Assembly (NCBI RefSeq): GCF_030555055.1
Contig: NZ_JAMOAO010000001.1
Span: 6,200,001-6,264,000, forward strand
Length of the DNA: 64,000 bases
Origin: Nocardiopsis sp. YSL2
GTDB taxonomy: Bacteria; Actinomycetota; Actinomycetes; Streptosporangiales; Streptosporangiaceae
Reading direction: 5' to 3'
The position numbers and the translations under genes are program-made. The notes beneath the pieces are model-generated. The model worked only from the letters and a program-made list of their open reading frames with translations, made no database searches and was not told where the DNA came from. This document shows, piece after piece, positions 1-7,981 of the stretch (positions within the stretch are counted from its first letter, which is position 1; every line of letters begins with the position of its first letter).

Positions 1-210
1 GGCCTGCACCATCCGGTGTGCCATGTAGGGCACACCGGCCGCGGCAGTATCCGTCGGTTCCGTGTCGACTGGTTCCGTGCCACCCGGTCCGCCCTGCGCC
101 GAACAGGCGGTGAACGAAGCCAGGACCGCCCCGAGGACGACGGCGCCGCCCACGGGGACACGAGCACCCCGAGAGCCGCGCCGGGCCGGCCTCAGTTGTT
201 CGCGCCGCAC
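1..210 (-). CDS. Lipoprotein, partial (runs off the left edge)
   Basis: An open frame of 70 codons starts at a GTG (210) and is still open at base 1. The product begins with a basic stretch (MRREQLRPARRGSRGAR), followed by a hydrophobic core and a lipobox-like FTAC with the Cys near residue 36. After it comes a Gly/Thr/Pro/Asp-rich linker typical of exported actinobacterial lipoproteins. The start lies inside the end of the upstream secreted-protein gene (19-nt overlap), so translation is probably coupled. No catalytic domain is visible in the part seen, and the function is unknown. The main doubt is the start codon: an internal GTG at Val20 would give a shorter signal peptide. Confidence 0.6.
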   Translation of the reverse strand, partial: MRREQLRPARRGSRGARVPVGGAVVLGAVLASFTACSAQGGPGGTEPVDTEPTDTAAAGVPYMAHRMVQA

Positions 211-716
211 GTGATCTCTGAGTCGTTCTGCTCGTAGGCACTCGCGCTCACCGGCTGCCCGTTGAGCACTCCGCTCCCGTATCCTTCCGTCCGCCACCGG
301 TGGCGCGATCCCCGGTCACAGTTCACGTCGACGGTCACCCTGACCCGCCAGGCCGTACGGGGCCCGTTGGACTTGGTCCTCATGTGCTGCCATCCGTACC
401 AGCGGGACCGGTAGGACTTTCCGGTGATCTTGTTGTCCACGATGGTGTTGCCCTGGCAGAACGACTCCACCCGGGTGTGGATCTGGTCGTTGGTCGTACG
501 CGAGGGATGGGGCATGTCGACGCGGACCCCGCAGTTCCCGGAGGCCGGCCGCGGACCGACCCCGGCCGCGGAGAAGTCGTACTCCGACATCGAACGCGCG
601 TCCAGGTTCGCGGATTCGTCGGCTTCGTTGGCAAGGGCGACCCCCGGAGCCGAGATGAGCATGAGACAGGCGGACACGGACACAAGGGAGGATGTCAAGC
701 GCAACAGGAATCCCAA
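192..716 (-). CDS. Secreted protein of unknown function
   Basis: The 174-aa product has a clear Sec signal peptide: a hydrophobic stretch at residues 3-28 ending in a GVALA-like cleavage site. The mature part of about 145 residues contains four Cys (near NCGVRVDMP, SFCQGN, VNCDRG and ITCGANN), probably two disulfides. It is rich in Arg, Trp and Tyr around YRSRWYGWQHM. I do not recognise the family; small exported Streptomyces-type proteins of this look exist without known function. The TTG start at 716 sits directly after GGAG, which is too close for a good ribosome site, so a TTG or GTG a few codons inside may be the real start. It is followed by, and overlaps, a lipoprotein gene. Confidence 0.7.
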   Translation of the reverse strand: MGFLLRLTSSLVSVSACLMLISAPGVALANEADESANLDARSMSEYDFSAAGVGPRPASGNCGVRVDMPHPSRTTNDQIHTRVESFCQGNTIVDNKITGKSYRSRWYGWQHMRTKSNGPRTAWRVRVTVDVNCDRGSRHRWRTEGYGSGVLNGQPVSASAYEQNDSEITCGANN

Positions 717-1054
717 CTCCAGTAACCATAATCGACCAACAGCGACTTTCCCCCACTACTGAAAATAAAACAATAGAGCGATTGCCGAAAATGCCAGCTT
801 TTCAGCACAAATAATGACAGGTCGGACTGTTGGAATGTCAGGTGGCCCCGGAAAGCAGCGGCCCCGGACGACGGCGACCGACGGCGGTGCCGGACCCTGC
901 ACAGCAGGCCCTGTTGGTCCCGCCCCACCTGCACAAGGGCACAGCGTTGTGCCAGGTCGCTGCCTCGGGCAGGCTCTCGGTCCCCTCCATCGCCACGCCC
1001 GAGAGTTCAACTCTTCCTTCTCACTCAGAAGCCGCCCCGGGGACGAGGACCCTC
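717..1054. other. Gene-free stretch with an AT-rich segment
   Basis: No convincing coding frame is present. Bases 720-800 are clearly AT-richer than the surroundings and lie just upstream of the secreted-protein gene on the minus strand, so they probably hold its promoter. I cannot assign -35 and -10 boxes with confidence. The rest, up to 1054, is ordinary high-GC sequence with only short spurious frames. Confidence 0.4.
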
Positions 1055-1416
1055 TCAACCGCTGGCGTCGAACAGGAGTGCCACGGCGCGGATCATGCGC
1101 TGGAAGGAGCGGCTGCGCTCAGCGGCCAGGCTAAGATCCACGATCGCGGAGAATCTGGTCTGGTGGAGTGTCTCCTTGTGCGACGGCCATGATGCCGGGC
1201 AACTGCTTCTTCGCGTCTCTCTTGCCTTCCGGGTCATCGGGCGGCTGGGCGTCATCCCAGGAAATCTCCGGTGTCGGGTGTCCGGGGCGCCCTCATCGCG
1301 TCCGGGTTGATGCTGAAGACATTGATACCCGCCAGCCCTTCGTGGACCGGCTCGAAGATGTCGAGGCCCGCAGCGGCGACGAGGAAGAGACGGGCCTTGT
1401 TCGCGGGAAGCACCAC
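1055..1416 (-). pseudogene. Possible decayed gene, three consecutive frames
   Basis: Three protein-like pieces follow one another on the minus strand in three different frames. The first runs from a GTG at 1416 to a stop at 1252 and includes LFLVAAAGLDIFEPVHEG. The second (about 1259 to 1131) is acidic, with WDDAQPPDDPEGKRDAKKQ. The third ends at 1055 with SFQRMIRAVALLFDASG. Each has a natural amino-acid composition, unlike the Arg/Pro/Ala-rich shadow frames nearby, so one gene broken by two frameshifts is a reasonable reading. I do not recognise the family. Chance open frames remain possible. Confidence 0.25.
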
Positions 1417-1509
1417 AGCCTTTCAGTCCGATGGGGTCGACGCGCCACGCAGACCCGCAGAGGCCGCGCCGGCTCCTGGTGGCCGGCGCGGCCGTGCTGG
1501 AGGCGGGCC

Positions 1510-1956
1510 TCAGAACAGGCCCGTGGTGAGGTGGCGGGCGAGGGCTCCGGCTGCGGCAGCGAGGGTGTAGGCGACCAGGGGCCAGGCGGGACGGCGGGGT
1601 CTGCGGTGGCGGCGCGGCCGGGGTCGGGGACGCCGGGGCAGGGGTGGGCGTTCCGAAGGCGGTGGCGGGCCGTCGTCGGGGGCCGGGCGCGGAGCCGGGA
1701 CCGGGAGGCGGCGCCGCCTGGCGGCGCGTTCGCGTTCGCGGCGGCGCTGCTCGGCGACCAGCATCCACGGCGGCAGTTCCCCCTGGCGCATACGGCGCTC
1801 AACGCGGGGGTTGCCGCGCATCTGGGCGAGGAGACGCTGTTCGCGGCTGGGCTGCGGCCCCCGCCGGGAGGGCTGGGGTGTGTGGGTGAAGCGGCGGCCC
1901 CGGGGAGCGGACAGCACCGCCCGCACCCCGGGAGACACCCGCTCGTCGGCGATCAC
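1510..1956 (-). CDS. Small Arg/Pro-rich protein with C-terminal membrane segment
   Basis: 148 aa from a GTG at 1956 that overlaps the stop of the HATPase gene (GTGA), showing translational coupling. The middle (about residues 60-120) is very rich in Arg and Pro. The last 20 residues (WPLVAYTLAAAAGALARHL) form one membrane-spanning helix close to the C-terminus. Such low-complexity tail-anchored proteins are common next to regulators in actinomycetes and have no known activity. The start is set by the coupling, since the frame remains open upstream through the overlapping gene. Confidence 0.55.
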   Translation of the reverse strand: MIADERVSPGVRAVLSAPRGRRFTHTPQPSRRGPQPSREQRLLAQMRGNPRVERRMRQGELPPWMLVAEQRRRERERAARRRRLPVPAPRPAPDDGPPPPSERPPLPRRPRPRPRRHRRPRRPAWPLVAYTLAAAAGALARHLTTGLF

Positions 1957-2489
1957 GAAACCGCCTTCACGGTGGCGTCGGTGTGGGCGAACTCCGCCCA
2001 CAGGAAGGTGCCGAGTCCCTCGCAGAACGGGAAACCCACCACCGCCCGGCTGCCCCAGGCCGCGGCCAGGTGGTCGATGAGCAGCAGGCCGCGCCCGCGC
2101 TCGGCCCACTCACCGTCCAGGGGTGCGGTACGGGGGATCTCGGGGAGCATGGGCGGATGGGGGCTGTTGGTGCGGTGCCCGTCGTCGATGACCCCGACCC
2201 GCAGCCGGTCGGCGGTGGGCATGGTCAGCGTGCGGATGACGTGCCCGTCGGGCTCGCCGGAGCGGGAGTGGTCGACGGCGTTGGCGTAGAGCTCGCTGGC
2301 GCACAGCACCAGGTCATCGGCGGTGTCGATGACCAGACCGGCCAGCTCGGACAGGTCCCGGCGCAGGTCGGCGCGGAACCGGGAGGTGTGGGACAGGTCG
2401 CCCGGGTAGAGGCGGCAGGGCCACCGGCGCCCCTCGAACGCGGGAGCCGCCGTGTGGGCGGGCGGCCTGGGCTGAGGCACAATGAACAT
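1953..2489 (-). CDS. HATPase_c-type ATP-binding (anti-sigma-like) regulator
   Basis: 178 aa with the GHKL ATP-binding signature: the N-box ELYANAVDHS near residue 67, the G1 box VIDDG near residue 102, and a glycine-rich G2 box ERGRGLLLIDHLA near residue 137. There is no kinase dimerisation domain, so it is a stand-alone HATPase_c_2 protein of the SpoIIAB/RsbW-like group that is abundant in actinomycetes and usually controls sigma factors or development. It is divergent from an XRE regulator and a DUF397 gene. This is the classic abaA/whiJ-like gene set, so the three probably act together. It starts at an ATG (2489) with only a weak ribosome site. Confidence 0.85.
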   Translation of the reverse strand: MFIVPQPRPPAHTAAPAFEGRRWPCRLYPGDLSHTSRFRADLRRDLSELAGLVIDTADDLVLCASELYANAVDHSRSGEPDGHVIRTLTMPTADRLRVGVIDDGHRTNSPHPPMLPEIPRTAPLDGEWAERGRGLLLIDHLAAAWGSRAVVGFPFCEGLGTFLWAEFAHTDATVKAVS

Positions 2490-2536
2490 GCCGAACTCAC
2501 TTTCTACTTAGCGATGGGTGGATGGGGGGTCGGCTG

Positions 2537-2569
2537 GCCCTGGTGGGTGTTGACGGCACCCACCAGGGC
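2537..2569 (+). terminator. Strong hairpin followed by T-tract in the XRE leader region
   Basis: A perfect 13-bp stem (arm GCCCTGGTGGGTG at 2537-2549, its complement at 2557-2569) with a 7-nt loop is followed by GTTTTC on the plus strand. That is the shape of an intrinsic terminator for plus-strand transcription. No plus-strand gene ends here; the stretch is the divergent spacer between the HATPase gene and the XRE regulator. It may be an attenuator in a long XRE leader, a promoter insulator, or a dyad operator. Confidence 0.6.
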
Positions 2570-2695
2570 GTTTTCATGCCCGGGGCGCGAGCGACAGCAC
2601 GGCAAGGCCAAACAAGATCCCATGAGACCCGCATATGCAATCCGCATCTACAGATTTCCTCACCCCGTTTGTGCCTGCAGGCCCACCGAGGCAAC

Positions 2696-3550
2696 ATGGA
2701 CCGCATGACAATGAGCCCAACTGTCGCGCAATGGCAGCTTGCGAACGATCTGCGCAAATTGCGTAGAGATCGGAAGCTTGCTGAGGTGGCCAGAGCCATC
2801 AGGGTGAACGCCTCGACGGTGTCTCGTTGGGAGACACCCGGAGTCGAAGGGGTGATCCCAGGGCCAGGAAGCCTGGAACGTCTGCTGGAGTACTACGGCC
2901 TCGAACCCGAGGTGATCCAGCGCTTCCTCCACATGCGTAAGGAAGCCAGGTCGTCCGGCTGGTGGCAGTCCAGCGGCATCGCGGAGGACTACGGGACGTA
3001 CATCGGCCTGGAGAGCGCGGCACGGCGCATCCGAACCTACGAGCCTGTCCTGGTTCCCGGCCTCATGCAGACTGAGGGCTACGTACGCGCCCTGTTCAAA
3101 GGCACAATGCCGAGCGCTTCCCCGGAAGTGGTCAATGCCGGAGTCGAGGTTCGCATGAACCGGCAGAAGGCACGGCAGGCCAACAGGTCGCACTTGTGGG
3201 CAATCGTCAGCGAAGCCGCGATCCGAACGACAGTCGGAGGCCCTAAGCTGATGGCCGAGCAGATTCGGCATCTCATCCAGGTCTCGGAACAGCCGAACGT
3301 GACCCTCCAGGTACTCCCCTTCGAGGCTGGCGCCCATGCCGCCCTGGAGATCGGCAAGTTCACGCTTCTCACCCTGGACGAGTTGACGGTGCTCGTGACC
3401 ATCACCGACAACACGAGTCTCTTCTGGGACGATCAGGCAGCTTTGGACCGGCACACGGAGGTCTTCGAGCGATTGCTAGCCGACGCCTGGCGCCCAACGC
3501 AGACGATCGACTTCCTTGACCGTACAGCCAAGGCTCTGGAGAAGGAGTAA
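2696..3550 (+). CDS. XRE-family transcriptional regulator (WhiJ-like, DUF5753)
   Basis: 284 aa. An N-terminal helix-turn-helix (about residues 12-70; LRKLRRDRKLAEVARAIRV and VSRWETPG are visible) is followed by the long C-terminal domain usual in actinomycete WhiJ-like regulators. That domain carries the ARRIRTYEPVLVPGLMQTE and QPNVTLQVLPF blocks of the DUF5753 type. It pairs with the DUF397 gene 3 nt downstream and the divergent HATPase gene. In the family these sets control development or metabolism, and XRE/DUF397 pairs have been proposed to behave like toxin-antitoxin modules. ATG 2696 has GAGG 4 nt upstream; ATG 2705 or 2711 is possible. An 8-bp GCATATGC palindrome at 2631-2638 could be its operator. 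Confidence 0.88.
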   Translation: MDRMTMSPTVAQWQLANDLRKLRRDRKLAEVARAIRVNASTVSRWETPGVEGVIPGPGSLERLLEYYGLEPEVIQRFLHMRKEARSSGWWQSSGIAEDYGTYIGLESAARRIRTYEPVLVPGLMQTEGYVRALFKGTMPSASPEVVNAGVEVRMNRQKARQANRSHLWAIVSEAAIRTTVGGPKLMAEQIRHLIQVSEQPNVTLQVLPFEAGAHAALEIGKFTLLTLDELTVLVTITDNTSLFWDDQAALDRHTEVFERLLADAWRPTQTIDFLDRTAKALEKE

Positions 3551-3553
3551 GCG

Positions 3554-3808
3554 ATGCAGCCGCGCACCCCGCACTGGTTCAAATCCAGCTACAGCGGGAC
3601 ATCGTCTGACTGCGTAGAGGCCGCCCATATCCCCACGGAACCGTGGCACACCGCCAGCTACAGCGCCGAGCGCGGCGCATGCGTGGAGGTCGCCGAGGGG
3701 CCGATCACTGGAGTCCGGGACACCAAACATCGCGACCTGGGCGCACTCTTCTTCCATGGGAACGAGTGGCAGGCGTTCCTGAACGTCGCCAAGGGTGACC
3801 TGCACTAA
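3554..3808 (+). CDS. DUF397 domain protein
   Basis: 84 aa covering the whole DUF397 family: HWFKSSYSG near the start, the conserved DCVEAA block, GACVEVAE in the middle and VRDTKH, then the end signature WQAFLNVAKG. These small cytoplasmic proteins occur almost only in actinomycetes, nearly always beside an XRE regulator. They are thought to modulate it, possibly as a partner in a toxin-antitoxin-like pair. The ATG lies 3 nt after the regulator stop, so the two are co-translated. Confidence 0.92.
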   Translation: MQPRTPHWFKSSYSGTSSDCVEAAHIPTEPWHTASYSAERGACVEVAEGPITGVRDTKHRDLGALFFHGNEWQAFLNVAKGDLH

Positions 3809-3825
3809 AGCAGCAAGTACAGAGT

Positions 3826-3862
3826 TCGGCCCCGTCCGCTGAATATCAACGAACGGGGCCGA
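3826..3862. terminator. Convergent terminator hairpin
   Basis: A 10-bp perfect inverted repeat (TCGGCCCCGT at 3826-3835, its complement at 3853-3862) has a 17-nt loop. It lies exactly between the end of the DUF397 gene and the end of the methyltransferase gene, which converge here. It could stop transcription from both sides. No long T-tract follows on either strand. Confidence 0.6.
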
Positions 3863-3874
3863 GTGATTCCAATT

Positions 3875-6800
3875 TCAAGTGGGGACGTGGCGAGGACCGT
3901 GGCCGGGCGGCGGGGTGAGCGTGGACGTGAAGTTCTCGCCGTCAATCGGCGGGGTGTCTGACGAGACACCTGCCTCCGCCATCCGGTCGTAGATCTCCAG
4001 GATGAGGTCCTTGGTGCGGTAGGCGCCGAACTTGGCCTCGTCCTTCCGCTTCACGATCGGGAACGTCTCCATGATGTAGTCCACGTCATCACGGTTGATC
4101 CCGTACAGGTGGAAGAACAACGCATCCAACTCGGCTCGCATGACCGCCCGACGCTCCCCATCCCATCGGAAGGGCGCACCTTCATCTTCCAAATCCTGCG
4201 CGAACGGCCTCAAATCGTATGCGGTGTACACCAACTCAAGAACCCGGCCAGCAACCCAGTCCCGCAAGCCCACAGCAAAAACCCCAGGCCGAGGAACTGG
4301 AAGCTGATAAATATAGCCGTAAGTAAGATGAGTGCCAGCCATCTTTTGGCGAACGACATAGTCAAAAACAAGGGAGGAAAAACAAGCCTGCAAATATACA
4401 CCTCGGCCAGATGACGCTGGAAGAAGAATCGGACTGGTATGACCTGAAGCATATCGCGGAAAGAAAGACCCAATCATAGTTCGCTCATCTGTTGACCTGG
4501 CGATATCCCTCCATCCCAGCAGCCAGCCGCGATCCCACTCTTTCTCTGCCAGCCTGGACTGGACTCCCGGATAGTAGGTCGGGTTCCCCTTGGAATCCTT
4601 CTTTCCGGTCGGGACATCGAACTCGGGAACCCAGTATCTGGGCATCGCGACGTAGGAAGGGTCGTCGTGCTGCTCAGGAGTCACCCGGGGGAGGGTGCCC
4701 ATGTTGGCCTGCTGCTCGGTCTGGCCCTCGTAGGTCCCCAGACGGTGATCGTAGTGGTGCAGCATCTTCGCTTCCTGCAACGGCAGCATGCGCTTACCCT
4801 CGCGGAGGAAGACGTTTCCTTTCAATTCCCACCCCTCCGCTTTCAACTCTTCCGCTGACTTGAAGAGATGGGAGTCGTTGGCCATGTCGAACATCCGCAT
4901 AAAGGAAAGCCCCCACGGGTTCCCCTCGGGGTCTCCCTCTCTGATGAGCACCGGAACCCTCCGGTAGACACTCAGTGTGATCTCGGCGTCCCTTCGGGAA
5001 CGGAACACCGGCAGGGTCCCGGTGTTCGGGTTGACCAGCATGATCTCCTCGGGCGGCATCGCGAAGCGCCGCGCGGGAAGATCCTCCATGTAGCGGGTAC
5101 TGAAAGCGAACTCGGCCGCGTCCACCCGCGTTCCCGGCCCCGTGGCGACCAAGAGGCAGAAGCGAACGCTGTGGTGAACGGCCCGGCTGAGCAGGAAGGC
5201 CTCGTTCTCGAAATCCAGAAACGAAGCGAGCCGACCCGACCGCACCAAGGACGAGAAGAAGGGCGCTGTAGTGGCGTCGGTGGCGATCCCGGTGGGCAGA
5301 ACCAGCCCGAAGAATCCCTGTCGTTCGTTGAGCAGCGTCGCCGTCTCGGCGAAGAGGGCGTACGTATTGATGTCCCCTCTACCAGCCAACGGGAACTTTC
5401 CGCTGACGCGCAGGAAGTGGCTCTCTCCCTCGGCCAACCGCTTGGCCGCCGCAAACTGCCAGTACAGCGCGGCCTTTTCCTCGTCGTCCCTCAGTTCCTC
5501 GATGAGCTTCTTTCGGACCGAGGCGTTCTTGGCCTTGGCGATCTCCTCGTCACGTTGGGCGAAGTACTCCTGTTCCTGAAGCTTGATCCGCTCCCACGGC
5601 GGATTCCCCAGCACACAGGAGAAACCACCGGACCAACCGTTGGCAACCTCCGTGTCCCCCTTACCCGAAGCGGCGAACACGTCCGGGAACTCCAGGTGCC
5701 AGTGGAAGAACCGGTGCTGATCGCGCAACCTCTCGATCTCCTCGACCGTGGTGTAGGGAGCACCGTTTCCCTGCTCGGCGTTGGACAGATTCCGGAAGAC
5801 CTCCTGGGTCACCGCACGTGGCGCGTCATGTGTCTTCCTCCACACGAATGCCGCGCACCAGGCGTCCGCCACTCGCTTGTCCCGCACGTAATCCTCGGAA
5901 GAGGCCCATTCTCGGTAGGCGTCCTCCTGATGACGAACCTGCTCCAGCGAGTCCGCTCTGACACCGGTGATCTGGCGCAGCTTTCGGCCGAAGGCGGTGT
6001 TGTCGACCTTCACCGCGTCATCGGCGATGTCGAACAACCCGATCTGGCCGCCGCGCTCCTCCTTGTTGGTCCTGGCCAGGAAACGCGCGTACTTCTTGTC
6101 GTCGCCCTCGATCGGCTTGAACGCCTCGTCCGGAATACCACCCTTGAGCAGCTTCGGCGTCGCGCCGATGAGCGCGTTGCCGTGCTTGACGTGCGCGTCC
6201 AGGAAGTTGAGCGGCTTACCCGGTTCCAACGCCTCCAGCCACAACGACACCTTGGCCAGCTCCACCGCCATCGGGTTGAGGTCCACCCCGTAGATGCAGT
6301 GCGCCACAACCTCGTGCAGGGCATGGCGAACCGCGTCCACGGTCGGCTCGGGGTTTCCCTCGCGCACTGCCGCGACCTTCTTGGCGATGCGACGTGCGGC
6401 CGCCACCAGGAAGTGCCCGGACCCGCAGGCCGGGTCGCAGACGGTGAGCTTGAGCAACTCCGCGACGATCTTCTCGGACTCGTCCGCCTGCCCTGCGGCA
6501 CCGGCCTCAATCGATCCCCGCTTGATGGCGTCGTCGATGACCGGGTCAAGTGAGGAGTCCAGCAACGTCTCGATCAGTGAGGAAGGCGTGTAGTACGAGC
6601 CCGTCGTCTTGCGGTCGTTGCCCGCGATCTCCACCAGTTCGAAGGTGCGCTCGGCTGCACTGTGCCGGGGCACCAACTCCAGCAGCGACTCGTAGACCGA
6701 ACCGAGCTCCTCTGCGTCCAGGTTCCGGTAGTCCACCGAACGCCAGCGCTTGGACGCCGGGTCCCGCACCTGAGCCAGGTGCCGGACCGCGCTCAGCAGT

Positions 6801-7981
6801 GCCTCGTTGGACAGCTCCAGGTCCCGCAGCGGAGCGTCGACCTCGGTGTCGGTGAACAGACCGCCGAGACCCGGCAGAGCGAGTTCGGGGCGACCCTTCA
6901 CATCTCCCAGCGCGTCCAGCACGATCTTCAGCGCCCGGTACTGGTCCCCGTGTGCGGTACCCCGCCTACGGCGAGCGTGGCGACGCAGCCGCTCCGAGGA
7001 GAAGTACTTCGCATAGCGCTCCTTGGCCTGCTCCGAAGCCTGCGGCGGGTGCAGGGCCTCGCGGTCCTCCGCGACGAACAGGAACAGCAGCCGGTAGACC
7101 ATGCGCAGCAGAGCCGCGTGGAGATCCTTGGTATCCAGGTTCTCCCGCAAGCGACTGTTGGCCGGGTGCTTGAGGAAGCCCGTCCCCAGAATGGTGATGG
7201 CCTCCTGCACCCCCTTGCGTAGCTGGTCCAGAGCACGGGTCCCGGAGGTGATGGCTTCGGTGCGCCACTTCTCCAGCCAGCACGCGGCAGGCGGCTCATC
7301 CTCTTTGACCTCGAAGCGGGAGGCGTTCAGAAGCCGGTACAGCAGCACGAACTCGCTGAACAGCTCTCCGTCGAAGATCGCTTCCAGGTCGAATTCGATA
7401 TACGACGCCGTCGCCAGCGCACTGGAGTCCCGCAACAGCCTCAACTGCCGCCCGTTGGTGACCACGGCCCACAGGTGCGCGGACGTGCGGTTGAGTGCCT
7501 CCTGCACCAGCGACTGGGGCGGAACCGTGCCCGCTCCCCCAGGGCGCTTGTCCAGCTCGGTCCCCCACGACGGAACGTGGATCGGCACGTGGTGCCAGCG
7601 GTGGCTGAGCGGGAAGACCTTCTCCGGGTCGTCGTCGGCGACGATCCGCCCCGAACCGACCTCGCCCAGCCGCCCGAAGCCGAGTTCGTCGAAGAGCGGC
7701 ATGACCCACTGGCTCAGGGCCAGGCCGGTTGGGTCTCCGGCAGGGGTGCCGTCCTTCTCCGCGGGAAGCTGCTTGCGCAGGTCCTTCCAGACCGACTTGA
7801 GGAACTCCCAGTGCCGTTCGGCGTCGTCGCTCACCGAACGCGAGCCCACGACCCCGTAGTCGGCGGGCTTGGAGCCGGGCACGTCCTTGCCCTCGGCGAT
7901 ACGCACCAGCATGTCGGCGGGCAGCAGACCACCCACCGTGTGCACGGCGGTGAACACCTGGTTCTTGGCGATGGCGGACAT
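3875..7981 (-). CDS. Eco57I-like N6-adenine DNA methyltransferase (DISARM DrmMI-like)
   Basis: 1368 aa. A large N-terminal region (1-450) precedes the gamma-class adenine methyltransferase core. The core holds a GSYYTP block near 461, SAM motif I CDPACGSGHFLVAAA near 515-529, IYGVDLNPMAVELA near 563-576, and catalytic motif NPPW near residue 792. Towards the C-terminus is the conserved VVRQKMAGTHLTYGYIYQLP block typical of large Eco57I/type IIG-like and DISARM DrmMI enzymes. I see no clear PD-(D/E)XK nuclease, so it probably modifies host DNA as the self-marking part of the system. The ATG overlaps the stop of the helicase gene upstream (TGATG), making it the last gene of a three-gene operon. 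Bases around 4200-4490 are clearly lower in GC than the rest. Confidence 0.88.
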   Translation of the reverse strand: MSAIAKNQVFTAVHTVGGLLPADMLVRIAEGKDVPGSKPADYGVVGSRSVSDDAERHWEFLKSVWKDLRKQLPAEKDGTPAGDPTGLALSQWVMPLFDELGFGRLGEVGSGRIVADDDPEKVFPLSHRWHHVPIHVPSWGTELDKRPGGAGTVPPQSLVQEALNRTSAHLWAVVTNGRQLRLLRDSSALATASYIEFDLEAIFDGELFSEFVLLYRLLNASRFEVKEDEPPAACWLEKWRTEAITSGTRALDQLRKGVQEAITILGTGFLKHPANSRLRENLDTKDLHAALLRMVYRLLFLFVAEDREALHPPQASEQAKERYAKYFSSERLRRHARRRRGTAHGDQYRALKIVLDALGDVKGRPELALPGLGGLFTDTEVDAPLRDLELSNEALLSAVRHLAQVRDPASKRWRSVDYRNLDAEELGSVYESLLELVPRHSAAERTFELVEIAGNDRKTTGSYYTPSSLIETLLDSSLDPVIDDAIKRGSIEAGAAGQADESEKIVAELLKLTVCDPACGSGHFLVAAARRIAKKVAAVREGNPEPTVDAVRHALHEVVAHCIYGVDLNPMAVELAKVSLWLEALEPGKPLNFLDAHVKHGNALIGATPKLLKGGIPDEAFKPIEGDDKKYARFLARTNKEERGGQIGLFDIADDAVKVDNTAFGRKLRQITGVRADSLEQVRHQEDAYREWASSEDYVRDKRVADAWCAAFVWRKTHDAPRAVTQEVFRNLSNAEQGNGAPYTTVEEIERLRDQHRFFHWHLEFPDVFAASGKGDTEVANGWSGGFSCVLGNPPWERIKLQEQEYFAQRDEEIAKAKNASVRKKLIEELRDDEEKAALYWQFAAAKRLAEGESHFLRVSGKFPLAGRGDINTYALFAETATLLNERQGFFGLVLPTGIATDATTAPFFSSLVRSGRLASFLDFENEAFLLSRAVHHSVRFCLLVATGPGTRVDAAEFAFSTRYMEDLPARRFAMPPEEIMLVNPNTGTLPVFRSRRDAEITLSVYRRVPVLIREGDPEGNPWGLSFMRMFDMANDSHLFKSAEELKAEGWELKGNVFLREGKRMLPLQEAKMLHHYDHRLGTYEGQTEQQANMGTLPRVTPEQHDDPSYVAMPRYWVPEFDVPTGKKDSKGNPTYYPGVQSRLAEKEWDRGWLLGWRDIARSTDERTMIGSFFPRYASGHTSPILLPASSGRGVYLQACFSSLVFDYVVRQKMAGTHLTYGYIYQLPVPRPGVFAVGLRDWVAGRVLELVYTAYDLRPFAQDLEDEGAPFRWDGERRAVMRAELDALFFHLYGINRDDVDYIMETFPIVKRKDEAKFGAYRTKDLILEIYDRMAEAGVSSDTPPIDGENFTSTLTPPPGHGPRHVPT

